NCBI GenBank assembly: GCA_019348435.1
Contig: JAHWJM010000010.1
Location: forward strand, 1-17,295
DNA length: 17,295 bases
Source: Actinomycetota bacterium
GTDB lineage: Bacteria; Actinomycetota; Thermoleophilia; Solirubrobacterales; Solirubrobacteraceae
Direction: 5' to 3'
Under the pieces are notes generated by a model that did not search any database, was not told the origin of the DNA, and saw only the letters and a program-made list of their open reading frames with translations. Positions 1-6,488 of the stretch are shown here, piece after piece. How positions within the stretch are numbered: the stretch's first letter is position 1; each line of letters opens with the position of its first letter. The translations under genes and the position numbers were made by a program.

Positions 1-1
1 C

Positions 2-301
2 GCCCTCGACGGCGCAGTCGAAGCCGCGCTCCGCCAGCTTCGCCGACGCGTACTCGACGGCCTGCTCGACGATTTCGCCCAACTCCGCCGGCTCCGGCTG
101 GACGACCAGCTCGCGGGAGAACTGCAGCACCTGCCCCACGAGCGCCTCCAGCCGCCGCACGCCGCCGGAAATCTTCTTCACCAGCGACAGCGACTCCGGG
201 CGGTCCGCGACGTCCTGGGCGAGCATCGACGCGTAGAGCTGGATGCCGCCGAGCGGGTTTCGAATTTCATGCGCCAGCCCCGCCGCCATCTCGCCCAGCG
301 C
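2..301 (-). pseudogene. Sensor histidine kinase, HisKA fragment (5' truncated, runs off the window)
   Basis: Read on the minus strand, this frame gives a HisKA dimerisation and phosphoacceptor segment. The sequence LGEMAAGLAHEIRNPLGG carries the H-box, with the phosphorylated histidine codon at 269-271. A helical hairpin follows, then a second helix containing VRRLEALVGQVLQFSRE, and no stop occurs down to base 2. The ATP-binding domain would lie outside the window to the left. The protein should autophosphorylate and pass phosphate to a response regulator. Kinase similarity stops at about 301, where the sensor region should begin. Upstream the frame stays open to a stop at 515-517, but the residues look like antisense of the transposase fragment. 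No convincing start exists; the ATG at 287-289 sits inside the domain. Codons such as ATT (twice), AAC and CGA are uncommon in the neighbouring genes and hint at a foreign origin. I read it as a kinase cut by a rearrangement or by an assembly join. Confidence 0.7.
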
Positions 302-1366
302 GACGCCGGGCTTGCCGTCGACCTCGAAGCCGGCGCCGCCGAGCTGGGCCAGGCCGGCGGCGCGCGCGAGCAGGTCCTCAAGCTGACCGGCGAGACGGGG
401 CAACTCGTCGCGCGCTCGATCCGCGAGGCCCGTCGGCTGGCCGCCCAGGCGCGCGCGAAGGCCCGCGGACGCGGCGCTCGGCGCAAGCTCGCCGCGGCCG
501 AGCGTCTGGAGCGCTCAGCCGACCTGGCCGAAACGGTGGCACGGCAGATCACGCAGCGGCTGGCCGGCGAGAAGATCACCGACCGGCTCGTCTCGCTGGT
601 CGTCGACGGGGACCCCGGGACCTTCCTCGACCGGGCCTCCACGCTGGACCGGGTCGCGCGCAGCCAGTCCGATGCGCTGGCTGACGTCGCGACCGTCCGG
701 CACCGGCTCGCCCGGCAGCAGGACGCCGCCGAGCGCGAGCTCGCCGCCCAGCGGGCCGCCGAGGCCGAGCTGGCCGACCGCCAGGCGGCGATCGAGGCCG
801 CGCTGGCCGAGCAGAAGCGGCTGCTCGACGGGTTGCAGGCCGCGGAGCGCCGTCGGGTCGAGGTCGCCCGGGAGGCCGCTGCCGCCGCCGTGGTCGCGCC
901 GCCTGCACGGGCCTCCCGCGACACCCGGAGCGCGCAGGCTCCGGCCGCTGCCACCGCCGCTCCCGCGCCCACCTACGACGGCCCGGCCAGCGGTCGGGCC
1001 CGGATCGCCGTCGAGGAGGCGCACCGCCAGCTCGGCAAGCCCTACCGCTACGGCGGCAACGGTCCGGACAGCTTCGACTGCTCCGGTCTCACCCTCTGGG
1101 CATGGCGTGCGGGCGGGAAGTCGCTCCCCCACTCCTCACGGGCTCAGTTCGCCGTCACCAGCCGGGTCCCGTTGTCCGAGATCCAGCCCGGCGACCTCGT
1201 CTTCTACAAGTTCCGCCGGGGCATGCGGGCCTCGCATGTCGCGCTGGCGCGGTCACGGCCGAAGGGCGGCATGCTCGACACCGTCGAGGGCAACGTGTCC
1301 CACGCGGTGCGCGTCGAATCGCGCGGCACGAAGCACATCGTGCTCGCTGCGCGCGTCACGCGGTAG
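269..1366 (+). CDS. NlpC/P60 peptidoglycan endopeptidase with chimeric N-terminus
   Basis: The genuine part is about residues 111-365 (from base 599). An Ala/Glu/Arg coiled coil (about 111-205) opens with a RipA-like stretch including FLDRASTLDRVARSQSDAL. An Ala/Pro linker follows, then a C-terminal NlpC/P60 domain (about 243-365) with the catalytic Cys271 in FDCSGL and His323 in SHVAL. Such proteins cut peptide stems of peptidoglycan outside the membrane during division or growth. The third catalytic position is less clear: the tail reads TVEGNVSHAVRV, more like CHAP-type enzymes. Residues 1-23 are antisense of the histidine kinase and residues 24-110 are transposase-like, so no signal peptide is present although family members are secreted. 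The ATG at 269 is antisense to the kinase H-box histidine codon and is unlikely to be native; an in-frame GTG lies at 536. I regard the gene as 5' truncated and fused by chance. Confidence 0.7.
   Translation: MRQPRRHLAQRDAGLAVDLEAGAAELGQAGGAREQVLKLTGETGQLVARSIREARRLAAQARAKARGRGARRKLAAAERLERSADLAETVARQITQRLAGEKITDRLVSLVVDGDPGTFLDRASTLDRVARSQSDALADVATVRHRLARQQDAAERELAAQRAAEAELADRQAAIEAALAEQKRLLDGLQAAERRRVEVAREAAAAAVVAPPARASRDTRSAQAPAAATAAPAPTYDGPASGRARIAVEEAHRQLGKPYRYGGNGPDSFDCSGLTLWAWRAGGKSLPHSSRAQFAVTSRVPLSEIQPGDLVFYKFRRGMRASHVALARSRPKGGMLDTVEGNVSHAVRVESRGTKHIVLAARVTR
338..598 (+). mobile_element. Transposase fragment (ISNCY-like), internal piece only
   Basis: The plus-strand frame encodes a very basic helical segment with KLTGETGQLVARSIREARR, then ARGRGARRKLAAAERLE, then ITQRLAGEKITDRLVSL. 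From memory, this run resembles the central region of ISNCY-type transposases, in which RLAGEKI.DRLVSL is followed by a DPDARPIRKGKLGKP-like catalytic section. Here that continuation is missing: directly after LVSL the sequence changes to a NlpC/P60-type coiled coil. No N-terminal helix-turn-helix, no complete DDE domain, no terminal inverted repeats and no target duplication are visible, so this is a relic or a join, not a working element. The family assignment rests on motif recall and was not searched. The alternative is an unrelated basic coiled-coil leader of the downstream hydrolase. Confidence 0.45.
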
Positions 1367-1446
1367 CGCCCACTGGACGTTTCGCGGGTCCCGCCGCGAG
1401 CAGCGGGCGGCCGGCGCTCCCGGGCGTGCTCTGGAGGGTAGGCGGC

Positions 1447-2100
1447 TCAGGTGCCGGCGCCGACCGGGCACGTGACGCCGGTCCCGCCCAGCCCGCAGTA
1501 GCCGTTGGGATTCTTCGCCAGGTACTGCTGGTGGTAGTCCTCGGCGTAGTAGAAGTCGGGCGCCGGGAGGATCTCCGTCGTGATCTCGCCGCGTCCGGCG
1601 GCCGCCAGCGCCGCCTGATAGCGCTCGCGCGAAGCGGCCGCGGCAGTCGCCTGCTCATCTGTCGTCGTGTAGATGCCGGAGCGGTACTGCGTGCCGACGT
1701 CGTTGCCCTGGCGCATGCCCTGCGTCGGGTCGTGCGCCTCCCAGAACCGCGCGAGCAGGTCCTCGTAGGAGACCTCTGCCGGGCGGTAGACGACGAGCAC
1801 GACCTCGTTGTGGCCCGTCCGCGCGCTGCAGACCTCCTCGTAGGTCGGGTTCGGCGTGATTCCCGCGGCGTAGCCGACGGCCGTCGTGTAGACGCCCGGC
1901 GTCTGCCAGAAGATGCGCTCGGCGCCCCAGAAGCAGCCCAGGCCGAAGATCGCCTGCTCGGTGTCGGGCGGGAAGGGACCCTGCAGCGGGGCGTCGAGGA
2001 CGTAGTGGCGCGCAGGCACCGGCATCGTCTTCTCGCGCCCCGGCAGGGCCGTCTCGGCGGTCGGCAGCTCGGTCTTGTGCCTGGAGAGGAAATTGAGCAT
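1447..2100 (-). CDS. msrA: Peptide methionine-S-oxide reductase MsrA
   Basis: The 217-residue protein reduces methionine S-sulfoxide in proteins and free methionine, using thioredoxin as reductant, in the cytoplasm. It matches the long E. coli-type MsrA from end to end. An N-terminal extension with ALPGREKTMPVP leads to the catalytic motif GLGCFWGAER with nucleophile Cys56. HDPTQGMRQGNDVGTQYRS and FYYAEDYHQQYL follow, then the C-terminal resolving cysteines in GYCGLGGTGVTC (Cys202 and Cys211). The ATG is set by the homologous N-terminus and by GAGGA about 8 nt upstream. The frame stays open far upstream, but that is antisense of the acyltransferase. The gene is divergent from that acyltransferase with 111 bp between the starts. 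A TACCGT element at 2136-2141 could be its -10 box, giving a leader of about 30 nt. All catalytic residues are present. Confidence 0.96.
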   Translation of the reverse strand: MLNFLSRHKTELPTAETALPGREKTMPVPARHYVLDAPLQGPFPPDTEQAIFGLGCFWGAERIFWQTPGVYTTAVGYAAGITPNPTYEEVCSARTGHNEVVLVVYRPAEVSYEDLLARFWEAHDPTQGMRQGNDVGTQYRSGIYTTTDEQATAAAASRERYQAALAAAGRGEITTEILPAPDFYYAEDYHQQYLAKNPNGYCGLGGTGVTCPVGAGT

Positions 2101-2135
2101 CGGGAGTCCTCGAATCGTCGCTGGGGCCGGCCTCC

Positions 2136-2141
2136 ACGGTA
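2136..2141 (-). promoter_or_regulatory. Possible -10 box of msrA
   Basis: On the minus strand this reads TACCGT, 35 nt upstream of the msrA ATG, compatible with a short leader that contains the GAGGA ribosome binding site. The same hexamer precedes glyA. No convincing -35 box was seen, so this is tentative. Confidence 0.3.
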
Positions 2142-2199
2142 GCGGCCGGGTGTACCGGTCTCGCCACCGCGGGCCGCCGCTCGCGCCCAGATCACCCTC

Positions 2200-2205
2200 T
2201 ACCCT
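2200..2205 (+). promoter_or_regulatory. Possible -10 box of the acyltransferase gene, leaderless
   Basis: TACCCT lies 6 nt upstream of the ATG at 2212, and no Shine-Dalgarno sequence is present between them. If this is the -10 box, transcription would begin at or next to the A of the ATG, giving a leaderless mRNA. No clear -35 hexamer was seen. Confidence 0.35.
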
Positions 2206-2211
2206 GCGCCG

Positions 2212-3465
2212 ATGGCCACGACCGTGGAGGCAGTGCCCAGCACGGATCTGGGGATCCGGACGCTGATTGCCGGCGACGGCGTACGCGGCGTCGGCGCGCT
2301 GTTCGTCTTCACGACGCACGTCTGCCTGCTCGCCGACCCCGTCCCGGACAACAACCTGCTCAGCTACGGCTGGGCGGCGCCGATCCTCGGTCACATCGAT
2401 CTCGCGCTGTCGGCGTTCTTCGTGCTGTCGGGCTATCTCATCGCGCGCCCCTTCACCCGCGCGTACATCACCGGCGGGCGGCGGCCCGCGATCCGCTCCT
2501 ACGTGCGCAACCGGGTCCTGCGCGTCGTGCCGGTCTTCTACTTCTTCACGATCCTCGTGCTGCTGCGCTTCGGTCTGGACGGCAGCCTGCAGACAGGCGC
2601 CGCTGCGCCCGACGAGCGGAGCACGTGGTGGCAGGTCATCGGCCAGTTCCTGTTCATCCAGGGCCAGCTCGGCGGCCCCGCGTCGATCCCGATCGGGCCG
2701 GCGTGGTCGATCGGCGCGGAGGTCGGCTTCTACTGCGTCATCCCGCTGGCGGCCTACGGCGCATACTTCGTCGGCAAGCGGCTGCGCGGGCAGTACGCGC
2801 GCGCCGGGTTCGCGCTTGCCGCGATCGGCCTGGTCTTCGTCGTGAGCATCGCGCTGCGCGCGGTCGACAAGTACCACTTCGCCTGGCTGACGGCGCCGCC
2901 GGCGATCATGTACGGCTTCATGCCGGGGGTGGCGCTCGGGATCGTCGAGCCGCTCATCGCGGCGCCGCTGCGCCGACGCGCGCGCCTCGCCAAGCAGCTT
3001 GCGTGGGGGGCCTTCGCGCTCGGGCTGCTCTGCGCGATCGTCTACACCACCAGCGACTACGACCCGCGCCAGACGCCGATCCATCACGCGCTCGGCGTCC
3101 GCGCGATGCTCGCGGCGCTGTGCACCGGCCTGCTGTTCTTCGGTCTCGTCGTCCTGCAGATCGGGACGGGCAGCGCCCCGCGCATGTTCGCCAACAAGGG
3201 CATGCTGTGGCTCGGCGCGCGCTCGTACTCGTTCTATCTCGTGCACATCTGGGTGCTGCTCGAGCTCGATCACCTGCTCGGCAGCGGCGAGAGCCTGGAG
3301 ACCCGCCTGGCGATCATGGCGGGCATCGGCTTCCCGCTGACGGTCCTCAGCGGCGCCTTGACGTACCGCTATATCGAGCTGCCGTTCCTGCAGCGCAAGA
3401 TCCGCACGACGCAGCACGCCCCGCCGGAGGCCGTGCCCCCTGCCGCGCCCGAGCCGGCGCGCTGA
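2212..3465 (+). CDS. Membrane acyltransferase, acyltransferase-3 (OafA/YrhL-like) family
   Basis: The 417-residue integral membrane protein has about ten hydrophobic segments and the marks of acyltransferase family 3, which moves acetyl or other acyl groups onto extracellular sugars, cell wall polymers or lipids. The N-terminal helix has the conserved Arg25 and His36 (GDGVRGVGALFVFTTH). FFVLSGYLIARPF, a basic RNRVLRVVPVFYF segment and WSIGAEVGFYCVIPL (the family's usual WSLSVEEQFY region) follow. The protein ends with a last helix and IELPFLQRK. The C-terminal tail is Pro/Ala-rich and probably cytoplasmic. The ATG is preceded by TACCCT at 6 nt and has no Shine-Dalgarno site. There is no glycosyltransferase or polysaccharide cluster next to it, so the acceptor cannot be inferred. 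It looks complete and single-domain, without a C-terminal SGNH esterase. Confidence 0.9.
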   Translation: MATTVEAVPSTDLGIRTLIAGDGVRGVGALFVFTTHVCLLADPVPDNNLLSYGWAAPILGHIDLALSAFFVLSGYLIARPFTRAYITGGRRPAIRSYVRNRVLRVVPVFYFFTILVLLRFGLDGSLQTGAAAPDERSTWWQVIGQFLFIQGQLGGPASIPIGPAWSIGAEVGFYCVIPLAAYGAYFVGKRLRGQYARAGFALAAIGLVFVVSIALRAVDKYHFAWLTAPPAIMYGFMPGVALGIVEPLIAAPLRRRARLAKQLAWGAFALGLLCAIVYTTSDYDPRQTPIHHALGVRAMLAALCTGLLFFGLVVLQIGTGSAPRMFANKGMLWLGARSYSFYLVHIWVLLELDHLLGSGESLETRLAIMAGIGFPLTVLSGALTYRYIELPFLQRKIRTTQHAPPEAVPPAAPEPAR

Positions 3466-3504
3466 GCGTCGCCCCCTCGCGGCGTGGCCGGCGTGCGATC
3501 CAGA

Positions 3505-3510
3505 TAGATT
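3505..3510 (+). promoter_or_regulatory. Possible -10 box of the lipoprotein gene
   Basis: TAGATT ends 8 nt before the ATG at 3519, where no ribosome binding site is visible. This fits a leaderless or near-leaderless start for the lipoprotein, small membrane peptide and stress protein run. No -35 element is evident. Confidence 0.3.
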
Positions 3511-3518
3511 GCCGCCGA

Positions 3519-3995
3519 ATGTCTGGGCTCCTGAAGATGAGCGCGCTCGCGCTGCTCGCGTTCGTGGCGCTGGCGCTGGGCGCGTGCGGCGGCGGCGACG
3601 AGCGCGAGATGCGCAACGACTACGTGCGCCAGGTCAACAACGCGCAGAACGAGTTCGCGCAGACGGTGACGACGGTCTCCGAGCAGATCACCGAGAAGAG
3701 CTCCTCCAGCCAGGACCGCAAGACGCTGCAGCAGTTTCAGACGGCGATCGCCGACGTCGTCACCGACCTGCGCGAGATCGACGTGCCCCCTGCGGTGGAG
3801 TCCGAGCACGAGCAGCTCGTCGAGGCGATGACCGCCTTCGGCGAGCAGATCCGCAAGGCGACGGCAGTCCTGCGCAACCCCGACTCGCGCAAGATCGCCG
3901 AGGCGCAGCGGAGGATCCAGAGCGCGACGCAGACCGTCAACGTGCGCGTCGAACAGGCGATCGCGGCGATCAACTCCAAACTGGCGCAGCAATGA
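3519..3995 (+). CDS. Small helical lipoprotein of unknown function
   Basis: The 158-residue product begins with a lipoprotein signal peptide: MSGLLK, a hydrophobic stretch, then the lipobox ALGAC with the lipidated Cys23, followed by GGGDE. The mature part is polar, mostly helical and rich in Gln, Glu and Arg. It runs through NDYVRQVNNAQNEFAQTV, a short motif IDVPPAVESEHEQLVEAM and a C-terminal helix ending NSKLAQQ. I do not recognise a named family. The VPP-then-helix pattern resembles many small actinobacterial lipoproteins of unknown role. It should be anchored on the outer face of the membrane. Translation could begin at this ATG or at the in-frame ATG at 3537 (Met7); both leave a working signal peptide. 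The next gene starts 14 nt downstream, suggesting an operon with the small membrane peptide and the universal stress protein. Confidence 0.8.
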   Translation: MSGLLKMSALALLAFVALALGACGGGDEREMRNDYVRQVNNAQNEFAQTVTTVSEQITEKSSSSQDRKTLQQFQTAIADVVTDLREIDVPPAVESEHEQLVEAMTAFGEQIRKATAVLRNPDSRKIAEAQRRIQSATQTVNVRVEQAIAAINSKLAQQ

Positions 3996-4009
3996 CCGCG
4001 GCCTGAGGC

Positions 4010-4099
4010 GTGTCGCCGTTCTGGATCTGGGTGCAGGGGGCGATCGTCGTCTTCGTGATCCTCGGGATGATCATCGCGCTCGTGAAGCTCTTCGCGTGA
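4010..4099 (+). CDS. 29-residue single-pass membrane peptide
   Basis: A short frame starts with GTG at 4010 and ends with TGA at 4097-4099. It gives MSPFWIWVQG, then a nearly continuous hydrophobic stretch with FVILGMIIALV, then KLFA. The 29 residues are enough for one membrane helix with an aromatic interfacial start and a lysine at the far end. A Shine-Dalgarno-like TGAGG sits about 3 nt before the GTG. The frame fits exactly between the lipoprotein stop (14 nt upstream) and the universal stress protein start (13 nt downstream), so co-transcription is likely. I infer a real small protein from its clean transmembrane composition and its position. No function is known to me; it could anchor or modulate a neighbour. 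Conservation of its sequence in related genomes would decide. Confidence 0.6.
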   Translation: MSPFWIWVQGAIVVFVILGMIIALVKLFA

Positions 4100-4112
4100 G
4101 TCGCTGATCTGC

Positions 4113-4556
4113 GTGTTCCGCTCGATCGTCGTGGGCACCGACGGCTCGGACACGGCGACGCAGGCCGTCCGCCAGGCGATCGAGCTCGCGCGCTCGGTCG
4201 GCGCGCGCATCGAGCTCGTCAGCGCCTACGAGCCCGTGTCAGACGCGCGGCTGCGCGAGGAGTCCCTGCACGTGCCCGATGACCTGCAGTGGATGATCAA
4301 CCCGCGCAAGGACGTGCAGGCCACGCTGGACGCGGCCGCCGACGAGATCCGGGCGGCCGGCGTCGAGGTCGAGGTCTTCGCCCTTCAGGGTGATCCGGCG
4401 GACGCGCTGCTCGACGTCGCCGAGGAGCGCGGCAGCGACCTCATCGTCGTCGGCAACAAGGGCATGACGGGTGCCAAGCGCTTCCTGCTGGGCTCCGTGC
4501 CCAACAAGGTCTCCCACCACGCACCGTGCTCGGTGCTCATCATCCGGACGGTGTGA
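4113..4556 (+). CDS. Universal stress protein, UspA family (ATP-binding type)
   Basis: The 147-residue single-domain protein has the Usp alpha/beta fold: an N-terminal strand FRSIVVGTDGS with the nucleotide-contacting Asp10, and a C-terminal nucleotide-binding motif G-2x-G-9x-G-S. That motif is complete (Gly114, Gly117, Gly127, Ser128), followed by NKVSHHAPCSVLII. The intact motif places it with ATP-binding members, which usually act as dimers in the cytoplasm during stress, stationary phase or hypoxia. The GTG start is chosen because the core strand begins immediately after it; no strong ribosome binding site is visible. It is the last gene of the lipoprotein and small-peptide run. Its final 17 bases overlap the 3' end of the convergent protease gene. 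Confidence 0.93.
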   Translation: MFRSIVVGTDGSDTATQAVRQAIELARSVGARIELVSAYEPVSDARLREESLHVPDDLQWMINPRKDVQATLDAAADEIRAAGVEVEVFALQGDPADALLDVAEERGSDLIVVGNKGMTGAKRFLLGSVPNKVSHHAPCSVLIIRTV

Positions 4557-5721
4557 CCGGCTGCGTCGCCGCGGTCGCGTCGACGAGGCCTGCGCCGTAC
4601 CAGCGGTCGCGGCCGGGGCGCCCGAGGTCGCGTGCGGTGCGCTCGAGGTGGGCCTCGACCTCCCGCGGGCTCGGGTTGGCGCCGAGGACCTTCGAGGCGA
4701 GCACGAGCGCCGCCACCCCGGCGACCAGCGGCGCGGCGGTCGACGTCCCGCGGAAGCGTGGGACGATCTCGAAGCGCCACGGCGATTGCGGGCGGAAGCT
4801 GACGGCGGAGATGTCGCGCCCCGGTGGGGTGACCGGCTGGCAGTTGGCGTCGTCGGGCACCTCGGCGTCGCCGCCCCCGCCCGGCGCGACCACGTCCAGG
4901 CCCGGGCCATGGTTGGAGTAGTCGCCCAGGCAGCCGCGCTCGGTGGTGCCGCCGACGTTGATCGCCAGCGTGTCGTGGCGCTTGGCGGGAACCCTCGGAT
5001 CGGAGCTGTTGCCGGCGGCGGCGACGACGACGACCCCGGCGCGGCGCGCCTCGCTCAGCGCGGCGCGCACGCTCTTGGACCCCGTCACGCTGCGGGGCGT
5101 GGGGGTGAGCAGCGGGCCGTCGTAGAGCTCGAGCGAGAGGTTGATGACGTCGGCGCCGCGCCGGATCGCGTGGCGGATCGCCCGCGCGATCGCCGACGGG
5201 TAGCCGCGGCCTTCGGCATCGAGCACGCGCAGCGGCATGATGCGCGACCGGTACGCGACGCCGACGGTCCCGTACGCGTTGTTCGCCGTTGCCGCGATCG
5301 CGCTCGCGATGAAGGTCCCGTGGCCGTACTCGTCGTTGGGGTAGGGGTCGCCGTCGACGAAGTCATAGCCGCGGACGAAGCGCGCGCGCGAGAGATCGGG
5401 CGAGCGGCGGTAGCGGCCGCGGTCGGCGTACGCGACGCCGCTGTCGATGACCGCGATCGTGACGCCGCGCCCGCCGCTGCCGCCGAGTCGGCTCGCCTGC
5501 GACCAGGCCTGCGGGGCGTTGATCCCGAACGGCCCGTTGAGCTCCCACTGCACGTTCGTCCAGCCGCTGTCGGCCGCCGCGGCCGCGACACCCGAATCGT
5601 TGGGCACGTAGGCGGCATGCGCCCGCAGCCCGTTCTCCTGCGCGGCCGCGGTGGCAGGCATCAGCATCAGGGCGGCGGCGGCCGCGGCGATGCCTGTACG
5701 AAGAGAAGCGGCGAGTGACAT
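4540..5721 (-). CDS. Secreted subtilisin-like serine protease (S8)
   Basis: From the ATG at 5721 the product has 393 residues. A Sec signal peptide comes first (MSLAASLRTG, a poly-Ala hydrophobic core, cleavage near ATAAA/QEN). A catalytic domain follows with Asp93 in IAVIDSGVAY, His134 in EYGHGTFIAS, the oxyanion Asn238 in VVAAAGNSS and the nucleophile Ser327 in RGTSTAAPLVAGVAAL. There is no large propeptide; only about 40 residues precede the WELNGPFGINAPQAW segment typical of these enzymes. It ends soon after the last helix, with no extra C-terminal domain or anchor, so it should be released. The frame extends to 5787, but that longer form weakens the signal peptide and comes within 8 nt of the divergent tadA start. 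It probably degrades extracellular protein. The substrate is unknown. Confidence 0.92.
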   Translation of the reverse strand: MSLAASLRTGIAAAAAALMLMPATAAAQENGLRAHAAYVPNDSGVAAAAADSGWTNVQWELNGPFGINAPQAWSQASRLGGSGGRGVTIAVIDSGVAYADRGRYRRSPDLSRARFVRGYDFVDGDPYPNDEYGHGTFIASAIAATANNAYGTVGVAYRSRIMPLRVLDAEGRGYPSAIARAIRHAIRRGADVINLSLELYDGPLLTPTPRSVTGSKSVRAALSEARRAGVVVVAAAGNSSDPRVPAKRHDTLAINVGGTTERGCLGDYSNHGPGLDVVAPGGGGDAEVPDDANCQPVTPPGRDISAVSFRPQSPWRFEIVPRFRGTSTAAPLVAGVAALVLASKVLGANPSPREVEAHLERTARDLGRPGRDRWYGAGLVDATAATQPVTPSG

Positions 5722-5731
5722 CACGAGAGAG

Positions 5732-5744
5732 GGAGCGATGCTCC
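5732..5744. repeat. Short inverted repeat in the protease/tadA divergent region
   Basis: GGAGC-GAT-GCTCC is a perfect 5-bp inverted repeat with a 3-nt centre, 11 bp upstream of the protease ATG and 52 bp upstream of tadA. It could be a small operator or a hairpin in the protease leader, or chance in a GC-rich sequence. On the minus strand it contains AGGAGC, about 16 nt from the protease start. Confidence 0.3.
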
Positions 5745-5795
5745 TGCAAACACACGATACGGCCGCTCGGAGCGACGCTGCGATCATCCTTTCGG

Positions 5796-6260
5796 ATGGC
5801 CGCCTCGTTCTTTCCCCGCGACGAGTACTTCATGCGCATCGCGCTCCGCGAGGCGCAGGCCGCGCTGGACCACGATGACGTGCCGATCGGGGCCGTCGTG
5901 GTGCACGAGGGCGAGGTGATCGGGGCCGCCCACAACGAACGCGAGCTGCGCCAGGATCCCACGGCGCACGCCGAGTTGCTCGCCCTGCGCGAGGCCAGCC
6001 GCGCGCTCGGGTCCTGGCGCGTGCTCGACGCGGTGCTCTACGTGACGCTCGAGCCCTGCACGATGTGCGCGGGCGCGATCGTCCTCGCGCGCGTGCCACG
6101 CGTCGTCTACGGGACGACCGATCCGAAGGCCGGCGCCGCGGGCTCGGTGCTCGACGTGCTCGCCCAGCCGCGCCTCAACCACCGGCCGGCCGTCGCCGGC
6201 GGGCTGCTGGCGGCGGAGTGCGCGATGTTGCTGACCGACTTCTTCGGCTCGCGCAGGTAG
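5796..6260 (+). CDS. tadA: tRNA-specific adenosine deaminase TadA
   Basis: The 154-residue zinc enzyme of the cytidine deaminase fold should convert A34 to inosine in tRNA-Arg(ACG). The zinc site is complete: His58 and the proton-shuttling Glu60 in TAHAELLAL, and Cys88 and Cys91 in LEPCTMCAGAI. PIGAVVV and the downstream RVVYGTTDPKAGAAGS match TadA more than free-base deaminases, and the C-terminal LLTDFF helix is in place. The ATG at 5796 is chosen because the conserved helix FMRIALREAQAAL begins about 12 residues later; the frame is open further upstream but lacks family sequence. No Shine-Dalgarno site is visible. It is divergent from the protease and is followed 42 bp later by tRNA-Ser. 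A guanine or cytosine deaminase is a less likely reading. Confidence 0.9.
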   Translation: MAASFFPRDEYFMRIALREAQAALDHDDVPIGAVVVHEGEVIGAAHNERELRQDPTAHAELLALREASRALGSWRVLDAVLYVTLEPCTMCAGAIVLARVPRVVYGTTDPKAGAAGSVLDVLAQPRLNHRPAVAGGLLAAECAMLLTDFFGSRR

Positions 6261-6274
6261 CGCGCGCGATCTCC

Positions 6275-6280
6275 TATCCT
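6275..6280 (+). promoter_or_regulatory. Possible -10 box of tRNA-Ser
   Basis: TATCCT lies 22 nt upstream of the mature tRNA 5' end, a suitable distance for a -10 element giving a short leader for RNase P to remove. It sits in the short gap after tadA. No good -35 hexamer was found at 16-18 bp. Confidence 0.4.
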
Positions 6281-6302
6281 GCGCGACGCCCGTGTTGCGC
6301 TC

Positions 6303-6392
6303 GGAGGGGTGCGAGAGTGGTTGAATCGGGCGGTCTCGAAAACCGTTGAGTCGGTAACCCCGGCTCCGAGGGTTCGAATCCCTCCCCCTCCG
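6303..6392 (+). tRNA. tRNA-Ser (anticodon CGA)
   Basis: A complete class II tRNA of 90 nt can be folded by eye. The acceptor stem GGAGGGG (6303-6309) pairs with CCCCTCC (6385-6391). The T arm is GAGGG-TTCGAAT-CCCTC (6368-6384). The anticodon loop is CTCGAAA with anticodon CGA, which reads the UCG codon. The long variable arm is typical of serine tRNAs. The discriminator is G6392 and CCA is not encoded. UCG should be a frequent serine codon in this GC-rich genome. Confidence 0.95.
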
Positions 6393-6488
6393 CTGCGGCG
6401 CCGCACCCGCCTCTGTCCCCGATAGAGGGCCCACGCGAGCGCTTCTCGCAGTCGATGCCCTGCCGGCGCCGGCGCCGGCGCGTTGCCG

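Noticed and set aside
1390..1407. CCCGC / GCGGG inverted repeat between the hydrolase and msrA, considered as a bidirectional terminator
   Set aside because: Only a 5-bp stem with an 8-nt loop and no T-run; expected by chance in this composition.
1447..3417. A 656-codon minus-strand open frame covering msrA and the whole antisense of the acyltransferase
   Set aside because: Only the last 217 residues are a protein family (MsrA). The upstream part is Arg/Asp/Glu-rich antisense of a clear membrane protein, a usual effect of high GC.
5722..5787. Longer protease start at the ATG ending at 5787
   Set aside because: It would put charged and Cys residues before the signal peptide and lies within 8 nt of the divergent tadA start; the ATG at 5721 gives a normal Sec signal.
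6394..6405. TGCGGCGCCGCA palindrome just after tRNA-Ser, considered as a terminator
   Set aside because: A perfect 12-bp palindrome but with no loop and no following T-run; it cannot be told from GC-rich chance.
6461..6480. GCCGGC tandem run considered as a repeat element or the start of a repeat array
   Set aside because: Only about three short units, no spacers and no second copy in the window.
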